Below, one piece after another: positions 55,177-64,000 of a DNA stretch of 64,000 bases. The stretch comes from Negativicutes bacterium (lineage in GTDB: Bacteria > Bacillota_C > Negativicutes > Sporomusales_B > JARLHX01). How positions within the stretch are numbered: position 1 is the first letter of the stretch; each line of letters starts with the position of its first letter. The notes beneath the pieces are model-generated. The model saw only the letters and a list, made by a program, of their open reading frames with translations, was not told the DNA's origin and searched no databases. Location: contig JARLHX010000221.1 in the NCBI GenBank assembly GCA_031292035.1, forward strand, positions 5,773 through 69,772, in the 5' to 3' direction. The translations under genes were made by a program, and so were the position numbers.

Positions 55177-57699
55177 ATGTTCAAAGTGGGAAAAAAATGG
55201 CGGGTGTCGCCGCGTCAGGCCGATTTGAGCCGTACATTCGGCCAGGATCTCGGCATATCCCCGGTGGTCGCCCAGGTCCTGATTAACCGCGGCATTTTGG
55301 ATCTTGAATCTGCCCGGCATTTTTTGCACGGCGGTGTCGAAGGGCTGGGCGATCCTTGGCTGATGGCAGGAATGAAACCGGCTGTTGACCGGATCAAAAC
55401 GGCCCTGGACCGCCGGGAGAAAATCACCATCTATGGTGACTATGACGTGGACGGTATTACCGCATCGGCGCTTGTTTATCGCGTTCTCCGGCAGCTGGGC
55501 GCCACCGTGGAATACTATATCCCTGAACGGCAGAGCGAGGGCTACGGTTTAAACGATACGGCCCTGGAGGGACTCGCCGCTTCCGGTACCAGCCTGGTGA
55601 TCACTGTTGACTGCGGCATCAGCGCCGTTGCCGAAGTGACAAAGATGGCCGAACGGCTGGATATTATCATTACCGACCACCACCAGCCGCCGGAGTTGTT
55701 GCCGCCCGCGCGGGCCATCATCAATCCGAAACAGCCTGACTGCCGGTATCCCGAGAAGCGGCTGGCCGGGGTGGGAGTGGCCTTTAAATTGTGCCAGGCA
55801 CTGTGGCTTGACCTTGGGCAGCCTGCTGACAGGTTGATGGAATATCTTGATCTTGTTGCTGTGGGAACAATTGCCGATATCGTACCGCTGAACGGCGAAA
55901 ATCGGATTTTGGTTAAACTGGGTCTGAAGACCCTGGGGGCTACAACCAACATTGGCTTGGCGGCGCTGATCAAGGTCAGCGGTCTCGCGGCCGACGGCAT
56001 TGACGCCGGTAAGGTCGGCTATACTTTGGCTCCCAGGCTGAACGCCGCCGGGAGGATGAGCCATGCGACAGCCGGGGTGGACCTCTTGGTCACCGCCGAT
56101 ACAGACCGGGCTGCTGAATTGGCCGCCGAGCTGAACGAAGAAAACATCAAACGGCAGGCAATGGAAAAGGAACTCTTGGTTGCGGCGGAAAAAACGCTGG
56201 CCGAGTACGACCTGTCGAAACAAAAGGTGCTTGTGCTGGCCGGGGAGGACTGGCATCCTGGTGTTATCGGGATTGTCGCGTCCCGCCTTGTGGAAAAACA
56301 CTACCGGCCTGTGGCGATGATTAGTGTCCGGGATGGTATCGGCAAAGGATCGTGCCGGAGCATCCCGGGTTTCGATATGTATCAGGCGCTGACCCGATGC
56401 GCCGATCTTCTGATCCAGTTTGGCGGCCATCAGATGGCTGCCGGTCTCACCATCGAGGCCGCCAAGATTGACGAGTTCCGAGCCAGGCTGGGCAGTCTGG
56501 CTGGCGAATGGCTGAGCGACGAAGATTATGTGCCGGTTCTGGCCATCGACTCCGAACTGGCCTTGGCTGAAGTCGATGCTGCCTTTATTGAGCAATTGGC
56601 CTGCCTGGCGCCTCATGGTATGGGAAATCCAAACCCGGTCTTCGTCTCCGAGAGCCTGGCTGTCACTGACAAAAGGCCGCTCGGCCAGGACGGGCGTCAC
56701 TGCCGCCTCAGGGTCAGGCAGAACGGCTCGGTGGGCGAGGTGCTGGCCTGGAATCTGGCAGGCGAGGCAGCCGGACTGGAAAGCAGCGACAATATCGATC
56801 TGGCCTTCATCCCGGAATTTAATGATTGGCAGGGACGACGTTCCATTCAGCTCCGGGCCCGCGACCTCAGGTCCAGAGCGCTGCTTCCTCCCGGGCTGAC
56901 GCTGACCGACGCCAGGGGAGAGGCTGATAAAGCAGCCTATATTGCTGCTCTAGCGGCCGGAGGACACCGCGTTTTTGTGTATGCCAACGACCGCCGTCAT
57001 GCTGTCAAGCTAGCCAGGCAGCTGCAGACAATCTTGCCTGGAAGGAGCGGGGTGTGCCACCGAGGACTGCCACCAGGCCGCATAAACCGCGGACAAGAGA
57101 ATTGGCAGGCAGGGAGTCTTCAGATTCTTATCAGTACCCAGCCCGTACCTGCGGTGCTGGCATTGGCTGAACAGATAGTCCTGTACCAGCCGCCGCTGTC
57201 GCGAGCCATCTTTATCCGCCTCAGCCGGTCGTTGTCTCCCCAGGCCCAGCCGGTCAACCTGCACTTTTTGTATGGTGCGGCTGATGATGCTCTGGCCGCC
57301 GGGGTTCTGGAGGCCACCTTTCCCGATCGAACGATGGTCGGCCGGGTCTATCTGGTGTTGAAAGGCTGGATCGCTAAAGAGGACGGGAGCCGAATATCTG
57401 TTGCGGCTTTGGGGCAAAAGGTCGGAACGGCTTATGGAGCTGCCTTGAACGAAGTGGGCGCAGAGACCGCCCTTCGCATCCTGGAAGAGCTGTGTCTGGT
57501 ATCCCGCAGCGATAGCGAGGGAGGGCGTATCAGACTGCTGCCCGAGCCTCCGGAAAAACTGGATATTGCCAAGTCGCCCCTTTTCCGGGAATGCAGTCGG
57601 TCCAGGGATGATTTCAGCCGCTGGAACCGGGAAGTGATGCAGGTCACGGTGGCCAAACTGTGGAAAAAGGCGACAGTCAATGCTGATGGGAGGGAATAA
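55177..57699 (+). CDS. recJ: Single-strand exonuclease RecJ
   Basis: 5'-3' single-strand DNA exonuclease of recombination and mismatch repair. ATG 55177 behind CCGGAGGAATT gives 840 residues, longer than Gram-negative RecJ (~577), with an extra C-terminal third as in other Firmicutes. DHH motifs: [35 protein letters not shown]1: [17 protein letters not shown] and [13 protein letters not shown]; then the OB domain. apt starts 1 nt after the stop. Confidence 0.95.
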   Translation: MFKVGKKWRVSPRQADLSRTFGQDLGISPVVAQVLINRGILDLESARHFLHGGVEGLGDPWLMAGMKPAVDRIKTALDRREKITIYGDYDVDGITASALVYRVLRQLGATVEYYIPERQSEGYGLNDTALEGLAASGTSLVITVDCGISAVAEVTKMAERLDIIITDHHQPPELLPPARAIINPKQPDCRYPEKRLAGVGVAFKLCQALWLDLGQPADRLMEYLDLVAVGTIADIVPLNGENRILVKLGLKTLGATTNIGLAALIKVSGLAADGIDAGKVGYTLAPRLNAAGRMSHATAGVDLLVTADTDRAAELAAELNEENIKRQAMEKELLVAAEKTLAEYDLSKQKVLVLAGEDWHPGVIGIVASRLVEKHYRPVAMISVRDGIGKGSCRSIPGFDMYQALTRCADLLIQFGGHQMAAGLTIEAAKIDEFRARLGSLAGEWLSDEDYVPVLAIDSELALAEVDAAFIEQLACLAPHGMGNPNPVFVSESLAVTDKRPLGQDGRHCRLRVRQNGSVGEVLAWNLAGEAAGLESSDNIDLAFIPEFNDWQGRRSIQLRARDLRSRALLPPGLTLTDARGEADKAAYIAALAAGGHRVFVYANDRRHAVKLARQLQTILPGRSGVCHRGLPPGRINRGQENWQAGSLQILISTQPVPAVLALAEQIVLYQPPLSRAIFIRLSRSLSPQAQPVNLHFLYGAADDALAAGVLEATFPDRTMVGRVYLVLKGWIAKEDGSRISVAALGQKVGTAYGAALNEVGAETALRILEELCLVSRSDSEGGRIRLLPEPPEKLDIAKSPLFRECSRSRDDFSRWNREVMQVTVAKLWKKATVNADGRE

Positions 57700-57700
57700 T

Positions 57701-58207
57701 ATGGATTTAAAAGGAAAATTACGGGTGGTGCCTGATTTTAAGGGCGTCCAGTTTGTTGATATCACTACACTGCTTCAAGATGGACAGGCTTTTAAAAGTG
57801 CGATAGACAGTCTTGTCAGCCGTTTTGCCGGCGAGAAGATCGCGATTGTGGCCGGACCGGAATCACGCGGCTTTGTCATCGGCGCCCCGGTGGCCTATGG
57901 GCTGGAGGCTGGGTTTGTGCCGGTACGGAAACCGGGACGCCTACCGGCGGCGACGGTGCGCCGGGAATACAGCCTGGAATACGGTGCCGACGCGCTGGAG
58001 ATCCACGCCGACGCCATCCAGCCGGGACAAAGAGTGCTGATTGTCGACGATCTTTTGGCTACAGGCGGAACGGCGGCTGCAACCGCCAAACTGGTGGAAG
58101 ACCTGGGCGGAGTGGTAGTTGGACTGGCATTTTTGATCGAACTGACCTTCCTGAACGGACGGGCAGCCCTGCCAGGCTATGAGATTGTTTCTTTGATCCA
58201 GTATTAA
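57701..58207 (+). CDS. apt: Adenine phosphoribosyltransferase
   Basis: Salvages adenine to AMP using PRPP. 168 residues, ATG 57701 behind GGGAGGGAATA. Motifs: [32 protein letters not shown], and the PRPP loop [16 protein letters not shown]. The recJ-apt-relA order is common in Firmicutes. Confidence 0.95.
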   Translation: MDLKGKLRVVPDFKGVQFVDITTLLQDGQAFKSAIDSLVSRFAGEKIAIVAGPESRGFVIGAPVAYGLEAGFVPVRKPGRLPAATVRREYSLEYGADALEIHADAIQPGQRVLIVDDLLATGGTAAATAKLVEDLGGVVVGLAFLIELTFLNGRAALPGYEIVSLIQY

Positions 58208-58249
58208 TGTTACAATGGCACTAGGACTTTGTGGCCAGGAGGTGAGCAG

Positions 58250-60490
58250 GTGAGCGTAGTCAAACTCGAAATTGCGGATTTACTCAAACAGGTGGCGGCC
58301 TATTTGCCGGATGCCCCGCCGGGAGCCATTGAAACCATTGAACGGGCCTATCAGTACGCCAGGGCTGCTCATGAAGGCCAGCTCCGGGTGTCTGGCGACC
58401 TGTATATTTCTCATCCTTTGGGTGTGGCCAAAATCCTGGCCGACCTGCAGCTAGATGCGACCACCATCGCCGCCTCGCTGCTGCATGATGTTGTCGAAGA
58501 TACCGCCATTACCGAAGAAGTTTTAGAAAAGCAGTTCGGCAAGGAAATCGCCTCGCTGGTTGACGGCGTGACCAAGCTGAGCCGGATTGAATATAAATCA
58601 AAAGAAGAACAGCAACTGGAGAATTACCGCAAGATGTTTTTGGCGATGGCCAAGGACATACGGGTGGTGCTGATCAAGCTGGCTGACCGGCTGCACAACA
58701 TGCGGACCCTGAAGGTCATGTCGCCGGAGAAGCAGCGGGCCACCGCCAGAGAGACGCTGGAAATCTATGCGCCTCTTGCCCATCGGCTGGGTATCTATCG
58801 CGTCAAATGGGAACTGGAAGATCTGGCCTTTCGTTACCAGGAACCGGAGAAATATTACGAACTGGTGGAAACGGTCAAACAAAAACGCCAGGAACGGGAA
58901 GACCTGATCAAAGAGGCTGTCGAAACGCTGACCGAAAAGCTCGAGGGTGTGGGCATCAAGTCGGAGATTCAGGGCCGGCCGAAGAATTTTTACAGTATCT
59001 ATAAAAAAATGGAGAAAGACCATAAAGACCTGGCTGAAATCTACGACCTTTCGGCAGTAAGGGTTATTGTCGAATCGGTGAAGGACTGCTACGGGGCACT
59101 GGGCATTGTACATACATTGTGGAAGCCGCTGCCATATCGCTTCAAGGATTTCATCGCCATGCCCAAGACCAATATGTATCAGTCGCTACATACCACCGTT
59201 ATCGGCCCGAACGGCCAACCGCTGGAAATCCAGATCCGCACATGGGATATGCACAGGACGTCGGAATACGGCATCGCGGCCCACTGGCGCTATAAAGAGG
59301 GCGGTGATACCGAGAAACCTGCGGGCGGCAAAAGTTCGGCCAAAACGTATGATCAAAAACTTTCCTGGCTGCGGCAACTGCTGGAATGGCAGCAAGACCT
59401 GCGCGATCCCCGCGAGTTTATGGAGACCCTCCGTTTGGATGTATTGACCGATGAGGTCTTTGTCTTCACACCGAAAGGCGATGTCATCGACCTGCCTGCC
59501 GGTTCGGTGCCCATTGATTTTGCCTACCGTATCCATACCGACGTCGGCCACCGCTGCGCCGGAGCACGGGTCAACGGAAAAATGGTGCCGCTGGAATACA
59601 AGCTGAATAACGGCGACATTGTCGAAGTGGTCACAACTAAGCAGGGCAACGGACCGAGCCGCGACTGGCTGAATATTGTCGCCTCCTCTGAAACCAAGAA
59701 CAAAATCCGCCAATGGTTCAAGCGGGAAAAGCGCGAAGAGAATATCGCCAAAGGCCGGGAGATGATCGAGAAAGAAGGCAAGCGGCTGGGCTATGACTGG
59801 CACGAGCTGGTCAAAGGCGACCGCCTGCAGGAGATAGCCAAGAAAATGAATGTGGCCAGCGATGACGACATGTTGGCTGCCATCGGCTATGGCGGCTTGA
59901 CCCTCCACGGGGTCATGACCAAACTGATCGAGGCCTATAAACGCGAGGTCCGTAGCGCCGCCCCCCAGGATATCAGTTCTCTGCTCAGCGAAATCAAGCC
60001 CAAACGGACCAAGAGTAAGTCTAGCCACGGCATCCTGGTCAAGGGCGAATCATGGGTAATGGTCCGTCTGGCCCGTTGCTGCAACCCAGTGCCGGGAGAT
60101 GTCATCATCGGCTACATCACCCGCGGCCGGGGCGTGTCGGTCCATCGCGCCGACTGCACCAATATCATGAACAATCCCGAGGAGTTCGAGCGGATCATCG
60201 AAGTGGACTGGGACATGGGCGGCGACAACGTCTACAGCGTCCCGATCGAGATCACCTGTGTCGACCGGGCCGGTATCCTGTCCGAAATTCTGATGGTGGC
60301 GTCAGAGATCAAAACTAATGTCAGCTCGGTGAACGCCAAAACCCACAAAGATAAAACCAAGCAAGCGACCATCACCCTCAGCCTGGAAATCAGCAACCTG
60401 ACCCAGCTGGAGCATCTGATGAGTAAAATGCGCAAAGTAAAAGACGTTTATGTCGTGCAGCGGGCCACTCCATCCGGCGGAGCCTTATAA
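58250..60490 (+). CDS. relA: Bifunctional (p)ppGpp synthetase/hydrolase
   Basis: Makes and degrades the stringent-response alarmones. GTG 58250 lies 3 nt after AGGAGGTGAG, giving 746 residues. HD hydrolase: GVAKILADLQLDATTIAASL, LLHDVVEDT; synthetase: RPKNFYSIYKKMEK and YDLSAVRVIVES; TGS: FTPKGDVIDLPAGSVPIDFA; zinc-finger-like segment RCCNPVPGD; C-terminal ACT. Both active sites look intact. Confidence 0.96.
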   Translation: MSVVKLEIADLLKQVAAYLPDAPPGAIETIERAYQYARAAHEGQLRVSGDLYISHPLGVAKILADLQLDATTIAASLLHDVVEDTAITEEVLEKQFGKEIASLVDGVTKLSRIEYKSKEEQQLENYRKMFLAMAKDIRVVLIKLADRLHNMRTLKVMSPEKQRATARETLEIYAPLAHRLGIYRVKWELEDLAFRYQEPEKYYELVETVKQKRQEREDLIKEAVETLTEKLEGVGIKSEIQGRPKNFYSIYKKMEKDHKDLAEIYDLSAVRVIVESVKDCYGALGIVHTLWKPLPYRFKDFIAMPKTNMYQSLHTTVIGPNGQPLEIQIRTWDMHRTSEYGIAAHWRYKEGGDTEKPAGGKSSAKTYDQKLSWLRQLLEWQQDLRDPREFMETLRLDVLTDEVFVFTPKGDVIDLPAGSVPIDFAYRIHTDVGHRCAGARVNGKMVPLEYKLNNGDIVEVVTTKQGNGPSRDWLNIVASSETKNKIRQWFKREKREENIAKGREMIEKEGKRLGYDWHELVKGDRLQEIAKKMNVASDDDMLAAIGYGGLTLHGVMTKLIEAYKREVRSAAPQDISSLLSEIKPKRTKSKSSHGILVKGESWVMVRLARCCNPVPGDVIIGYITRGRGVSVHRADCTNIMNNPEEFERIIEVDWDMGGDNVYSVPIEITCVDRAGILSEILMVASEIKTNVSSVNAKTHKDKTKQATITLSLEISNLTQLEHLMSKMRKVKDVYVVQRATPSGGAL

Positions 60491-60939
60491 TGAGGGCAGT
60501 AGTGCAGCGCACCAACGCCGCATCGGTGGAAGTGGCGGGAGAGATTATCGCCGCTGTCGGGCCGGGACTGACTGTGCTTTTAGGGGTTGGCGACGGTGAC
60601 GGTGAAAAGGACGCCAGCTATCTTGCGGAAAAAATTGTAAATTTACGCATTTTTCCCGATAACGCGGGTAAAATGAATCTATCCTTGCTGGATACCGGCG
60701 GGGAGCTGTTGGTAGTATCCCAGTTTACCCTTTATGGCGACTGCCGCAAAGGCCGCCGTCCGGGCTTCGATACCGCCGCACCGCCGACAGAGGCCCAGAT
60801 GCTGTACGAATATTTCCTCAGCCAGTGCCGCGCGCTTGGCATAAAAACCGCCAATGGCCGGTTTCAGGCCGAGATGACGGTGAAAATAGAGAATCACGGA
60901 CCGGTCACCATGCTGCTGGACAGCGGCCGGCTGTTTTAA
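60490..60939 (+). CDS. dtd: D-aminoacyl-tRNA deacylase
   Basis: Removes D-amino acids mischarged on tRNA. 149 residues with MRAVVQRTNAASVEV, SQFTLYGDCRKGRRP and the NHGPVTMLLDS motif. Overlaps the relA stop by one base. Confidence 0.95.
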   Translation: MRAVVQRTNAASVEVAGEIIAAVGPGLTVLLGVGDGDGEKDASYLAEKIVNLRIFPDNAGKMNLSLLDTGGELLVVSQFTLYGDCRKGRRPGFDTAAPPTEAQMLYEYFLSQCRALGIKTANGRFQAEMTVKIENHGPVTMLLDSGRLF

Positions 60940-60951
60940 GGAGATGAGACG

Positions 60952-61572
60952 ATGAAAATTGTAGCCTTGGAAGTAGGAAATCTTGGTACCAACTGTTATA
61001 TCATTTATTCAGAAGCCCAGAAGAGGGCCGCGGTCATTGATCCCGGCGGCAGCGTCGAGCGTATTTTAGAGGTGCTCCGCAATGAAGATCTGACGGTGGA
61101 TATGATCATTAATACTCACGGCCACGCCGACCATGTGCTGGGCAACCTCGCCCTGAAAAAAGCCACCGCCGCGCCCATCCTCATTCACGGCGATGACGCC
61201 GATATGCTGGAAAGCGCTGAGCGCAACCTGTCGGCCTGGATCGGCGGCGGAGCAAGCTGCGGTCCGGCCGATAAAATCCTGAAAGAAGGCGACACCATCA
61301 CTGTCGGTGAGATTGAAATGAAGGTCATCCACACTGGCGGCCACACTCCTGGCGGCATCTGCCTGCTAACCGGCAACGTCCTTTTCAGCGGCGATACTCT
61401 GTTCGCCGAGTCCATCGGCCGCACCGACTTTCCCGGCGGCTCCTACCAGCAGCTCATCCGCAACATTCAAGACAAGCTGCTCATCCTCGACGACGCTGTC
61501 CGGGTGCTGCCTGGCCACGGGCCGGAAACCACGATCGGCTGGGAACGGAAGGCCAATCCGTTCATCCAATAA
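60952..61572 (+). CDS. MBL-fold hydrolase (glyoxalase II-like)
   Basis: 206 residues with the metallo-beta-lactamase metal motif THGHADHVLGN, then HTGGHTPGGICL, FSGDTLFAESIGRTDFPGG and LPGHGPETTIGWER. Related to hydroxyacylglutathione hydrolase; the thioester substrate is not certain. In the dtd operon, 12 nt after dtd. Confidence 0.88.
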   Translation: MKIVALEVGNLGTNCYIIYSEAQKRAAVIDPGGSVERILEVLRNEDLTVDMIINTHGHADHVLGNLALKKATAAPILIHGDDADMLESAERNLSAWIGGGASCGPADKILKEGDTITVGEIEMKVIHTGGHTPGGICLLTGNVLFSGDTLFAESIGRTDFPGGSYQQLIRNIQDKLLILDDAVRVLPGHGPETTIGWERKANPFIQ

Positions 61573-61592
61573 ACCGGAATCGGGGTGACGCC

Positions 61593-62627
61593 ATGTCTTC
61601 GCGATACGCCAATTGGCTCCGAATTGCCGTAGTGCTGGCAGTCCTGTATCTTTTGAGCCAGGTGACTGCCATCTACCTGCCGGTGATTGTAGCTGTGGTA
61701 CTATCCTTTATATTGAATCCTCTTGTCGATACGGTGGCCCGTCTCAAACTGTGGCCGGGTTCCCGCCCTCTGGCGCGGGGGTGGGCGGTCGTCGTCAGCC
61801 TGCTTCTTTTTGCCGGGTTCATGGCCATCGTCCTGACCTTTATCTTCAAACCCTTTGTCAACGAATTCAATCGTTTTGTCGCCAACCTGCCGGACCTGAT
61901 GGAAAAGCTGCAAATGCTGACCGGAGTGATCGAAGAGCGCACCAGCTCTTTGGAACTGCCTGGGAGTTTGCGCAGTTTGCTTGATCAGGCTCTGTCCAGT
62001 GCGGCCTCTTACGCATTGTCTCTTGGTCGCCGGGTACTTGAGGCGGTATTAGGCTTTGCCTCCCAGGTGGTAGCCCTTGTCGTCGTACCTGTTCTGACAT
62101 TTTATTTTCTTAAAGATTGGCATATACTGCGGGAAAGCTTCATCCACGCCCTGCCGCCTTCCGGCCGCCGCAAAGGGGAAGCGATCGTCGATGATATGGC
62201 GCTGGCGATGAGCGGTTATCTTCACGGCCAGGCGCTGGTCAGCGTTATCATCGGCCTGATGGTCTTCAGCGGCATGTATCTGCTGAAGGTCGATTATCCG
62301 CTGGTACTTGGCCTCCTGGCCATGCTTACCGAGACCATCCCGATTATCGGCCCGATCATCGGGGCGACGCCGGCCATCTTTCTGGCTTATCTGATGTCCC
62401 CGGCTCTGGCCCTTAAGGTAACACTATTTTTTCTTGTGATCCATCAAATCGAAAATCATATCGTTGTCCCAAAAATTATGGGTCATACCATCGACCTGCA
62501 TCCGGTGACCGTCATTCTCAGTCTGCTCATCGGCGGGCAACTGTTCGGCATAGTCGGTATGATCATGGCGGTGCCGGTCGCGGCATTATTGAAGGTATTG
62601 TTCAGGCAACTGTGGCATTATGATTGA
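61593..62627 (+). CDS. AI-2E family transporter
   Basis: 344 residues, about seven TMs, with YLPVIVAVVLSFILNPLVD, LTFYFLKDWHILRESF, ETIPIIGPIIGATPAIFLA and HTIDLHPVTVILSLLIGGQ. The family name is historic; most members are permeases or antiporters of unknown substrate. It ends close to the Fur-family gene. Confidence 0.88.
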   Translation: MSSRYANWLRIAVVLAVLYLLSQVTAIYLPVIVAVVLSFILNPLVDTVARLKLWPGSRPLARGWAVVVSLLLFAGFMAIVLTFIFKPFVNEFNRFVANLPDLMEKLQMLTGVIEERTSSLELPGSLRSLLDQALSSAASYALSLGRRVLEAVLGFASQVVALVVVPVLTFYFLKDWHILRESFIHALPPSGRRKGEAIVDDMALAMSGYLHGQALVSVIIGLMVFSGMYLLKVDYPLVLGLLAMLTETIPIIGPIIGATPAIFLAYLMSPALALKVTLFFLVIHQIENHIVVPKIMGHTIDLHPVTVILSLLIGGQLFGIVGMIMAVPVAALLKVLFRQLWHYD

Positions 62628-62646
62628 CGAAAGAGGGGGAGCCGGA

Positions 62647-63096
62647 TTGACTATCAATATGAACGATCTTCGGCGGATGCTCCGGGAGCGCCAGTACAAG
62701 CTAACCTCCCAGCGCCAAACCATCCTGCAGGCCTTTATCGACCATCGTGACGAGCACCTGAGCGCCGAAGACATCTACCATATCGTGCGCGAGCAAACAC
62801 CGGAGATCGGCCTGGCTACCGTGTACCGTACCCTGGAACTGCTGGGGGAACTCGACATCCTGAAAAAGCTCGACTTCGGCGATGGTCGTCACCGCTACGA
62901 AATTAACGAGACCAGCACGCCTCATCACCATCATCACTTGATCTGCCTGAGCTGCGGTATGGTCAAGGAATTTGGCGACGACCTTCTGGAAACGCTGGAA
63001 ACAGCGGTAGCCAGAAAAAGCAATTTTAAAATCGTCGATCATCAACTCAAATTTTACGGCTACTGCCAGGGGTGTCAGGCAAAAAGTGAAACTTGA
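62647..63096 (+). CDS. Fur family metalloregulator (Fur/PerR type)
   Basis: TTG 62647 is 5 nt after GGGGGAG; an upstream ATG (62620) overlapping the preceding gene and an internal ATG (62659) are alternatives. About 150 residues. Winged helix YKLTSQRQTILQAFIDHRD, IGLATVYRTLELLGE; metal ligands in HHHHHLICLSCG and the second CxxC CQGC. Two CxxC pairs form the structural zinc site. Iron, zinc or peroxide response cannot be told apart. Overlaps hemZ by 11 nt. Confidence 0.85.
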   Translation: MTINMNDLRRMLRERQYKLTSQRQTILQAFIDHRDEHLSAEDIYHIVREQTPEIGLATVYRTLELLGELDILKKLDFGDGRHRYEINETSTPHHHHHLICLSCGMVKEFGDDLLETLETAVARKSNFKIVDHQLKFYGYCQGCQAKSET

Positions 63097-64000
63097 CGGC
63101 TATCTCTACCCCCAGAGCGATGATCTGGGGCCAGCTGTGGCTGAGGCCATGGCGCTGTTCGCGATACCGACCTGTACAGAAGGTCAGGCTGCTTGTATTG
63201 CGGTGATCGTAAACAACATCCTTGAGCAGCCGCTGCGGGTGGCTACCACGATAGAATGTTCCGGCAGTAACAGTGAGCGGCTGGAGGCGGTTAGTCCGGC
63301 GGCCAATCACGGTGAAAACCGGCGGCGGGCCCTGCGGCGACTGACCCAGCTTAACCTTTTGGCTCTCTTGACCCGCAGCACCGGGCATCGTCCCGGTCCG
63401 TGGGGCATCCTGCGGGGAGTGCGCCCGGCAAAACTGGCCCACCGCCTGATCGACCAAGGACTGGCGTTTGCCACGGTCCAGCAGCGGATGGAAGCAGACT
63501 ATGGCCTCACCACCGCCAAAGCAAAATTGGCGACTGAGGTGGCCTTTCACCAGCGCCCCTTTTTTCTACCGGCTGACGTCGCCGCGAAAACCTGCAGTGT
63601 GTATATCGGTATCCCGTTTTGTCCTTCCCGCTGTCTGTATTGCTCTTTTCCGGCCAATGTTCTGCCGGAACGGCGGACCGAGCTGGACAACTTTCTCGCT
63701 GCTTTGGAGCGGGATATGCATGAGGCGGCTGCCTTGACCGATAAATATGGTCTGTCTGTTCAAAACCTCTATATCGGCGGAGGCACGCCAACCAGCCTGC
63801 CGGATGCCGATTTTGAACGCCTGCTGACCCTGACCGGTCAGCTGTTTAAAAGTCCCGCACTGCGTGAATTTACCGTCGAAGCCGGTCGGCCGGACAGCAT
63901 CGACGACGCTAAAATCGCCGCCATGCACCGCGCCGGTGTGACCCGGGTCAGTGTCAATCCGCAGACCATGCAGGAAAAAACTTTAAAACTTATTGGACGA
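63086..64000 (+). CDS. hemZ: Coproporphyrinogen dehydrogenase HemZ (3' end outside window)
   Basis: Oxygen-independent coproporphyrinogen oxidase-type radical SAM enzyme. Frame open from GTG 63086 to the window end (305 codons), overlapping the Fur gene by 11 nt. N-terminal HemZ-specific region with LRGVRPAKLAHRLIDQG, then the radical SAM motif IPFCPSRCLYCSF (CxxxCxxC), NLYIGGGTPTSL, and TRVSVNPQTMQEKTLKLIG. Truncated before the C-terminal domain. Confidence 0.93.
   Translation, partial: MKLDGYLYPQSDDLGPAVAEAMALFAIPTCTEGQAACIAVIVNNILEQPLRVATTIECSGSNSERLEAVSPAANHGENRRRALRRLTQLNLLALLTRSTGHRPGPWGILRGVRPAKLAHRLIDQGLAFATVQQRMEADYGLTTAKAKLATEVAFHQRPFFLPADVAAKTCSVYIGIPFCPSRCLYCSFPANVLPERRTELDNFLAALERDMHEAAALTDKYGLSVQNLYIGGGTPTSLPDADFERLLTLTGQLFKSPALREFTVEAGRPDSIDDAKIAAMHRAGVTRVSVNPQTMQEKTLKLIGR

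Overview
The window is typical low-redundancy Firmicute chromosome of moderate-to-high GC. It encodes an endospore former: spoIID, yunB, a BofC-like protein, a CBO0543-family protein, an alpha/beta-type SASP relative and several SpoIIE-type phosphatases. It is also a strict-anaerobe-like lineage, with two [FeFe]-hydrogenase-type proteins, HemZ and many ferredoxin-like proteins. Gene content and order (ruvCAB-queH-DUF2905-spoIID-queA-tgt-yajC, secDF, recJ-apt-relA-dtd, hemZ) suggest the Negativicutes, perhaps Sporomusaceae. That placement is inference from gene content, not a phylogeny.

Layout. 1-3.9 kb: the 3' end of a U32 peptidase, mutS2 and a DUF2148 ferredoxin-domain gene. 4.5-8.7 kb: a Cache-type chemoreceptor, convergent with a PstS-like lipoprotein plus orphan histidine kinase pair. 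8.9-10.9 kb: small genes, including a YbaB homologue and three tandem glycine-rich membrane microproteins. 11-16 kb: a class A penicillin-binding protein and the pxpBCA 5-oxoprolinase operon. 16-17.3 kb: the SASP-like gene and yunB. 17.4-22.1 kb: a four-gene redox module of [2Fe-2S] protein, PAS-linked sensory-type [FeFe] hydrogenase, SpoIIE-type phosphatase and group-B-like [FeFe] hydrogenase, preceded by a near-perfect TGTGA-N6-TCACA palindrome. 22.2-25.6 kb: yebC-like gene and a TetR plus chemoreceptor operon with a clear promoter and operator. 25.9-30.6 kb: small, mostly unrecognised genes around an initiator tRNA, including three paralogues of one small family and an internally duplicated membrane protein. 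30.7-37.5 kb: bofC-like, CBO0543, ruvCAB, queH, spoIID and queA. 37.6-44.5 kb: an opposite-strand membrane protein, tgt, yajC, formyl-THF cyclo-ligase, a phosphatase/P-loop/HD trio and secDF. 44.7-51.4 kb: TrmB, TIGR04076, EamA, a YkvI-like protein, alkaline phosphatase behind a three-hexamer Pho box, YibE/F and DUF456. 51.5-54.6 kb: an AAA ATPase plus VWA protein pair. 54.8-64 kb: LapA-like, recJ, apt, relA, dtd, an MBL hydrolase, an AI-2E family permease, a Fur-family regulator and hemZ (cut by the window end).

The housekeeping genes form tight co-directional operons with overlapping starts and stops and clear intrinsic terminators. The most unusual material is the regulated sensory-hydrogenase module, the small-gene island at 25.9-30.6 kb with its three-member family, the microprotein triplet at 10.4-10.9 kb, and several regulatory palindromes or direct repeats readable by eye. 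No CRISPR array, insertion sequence or prophage was seen.
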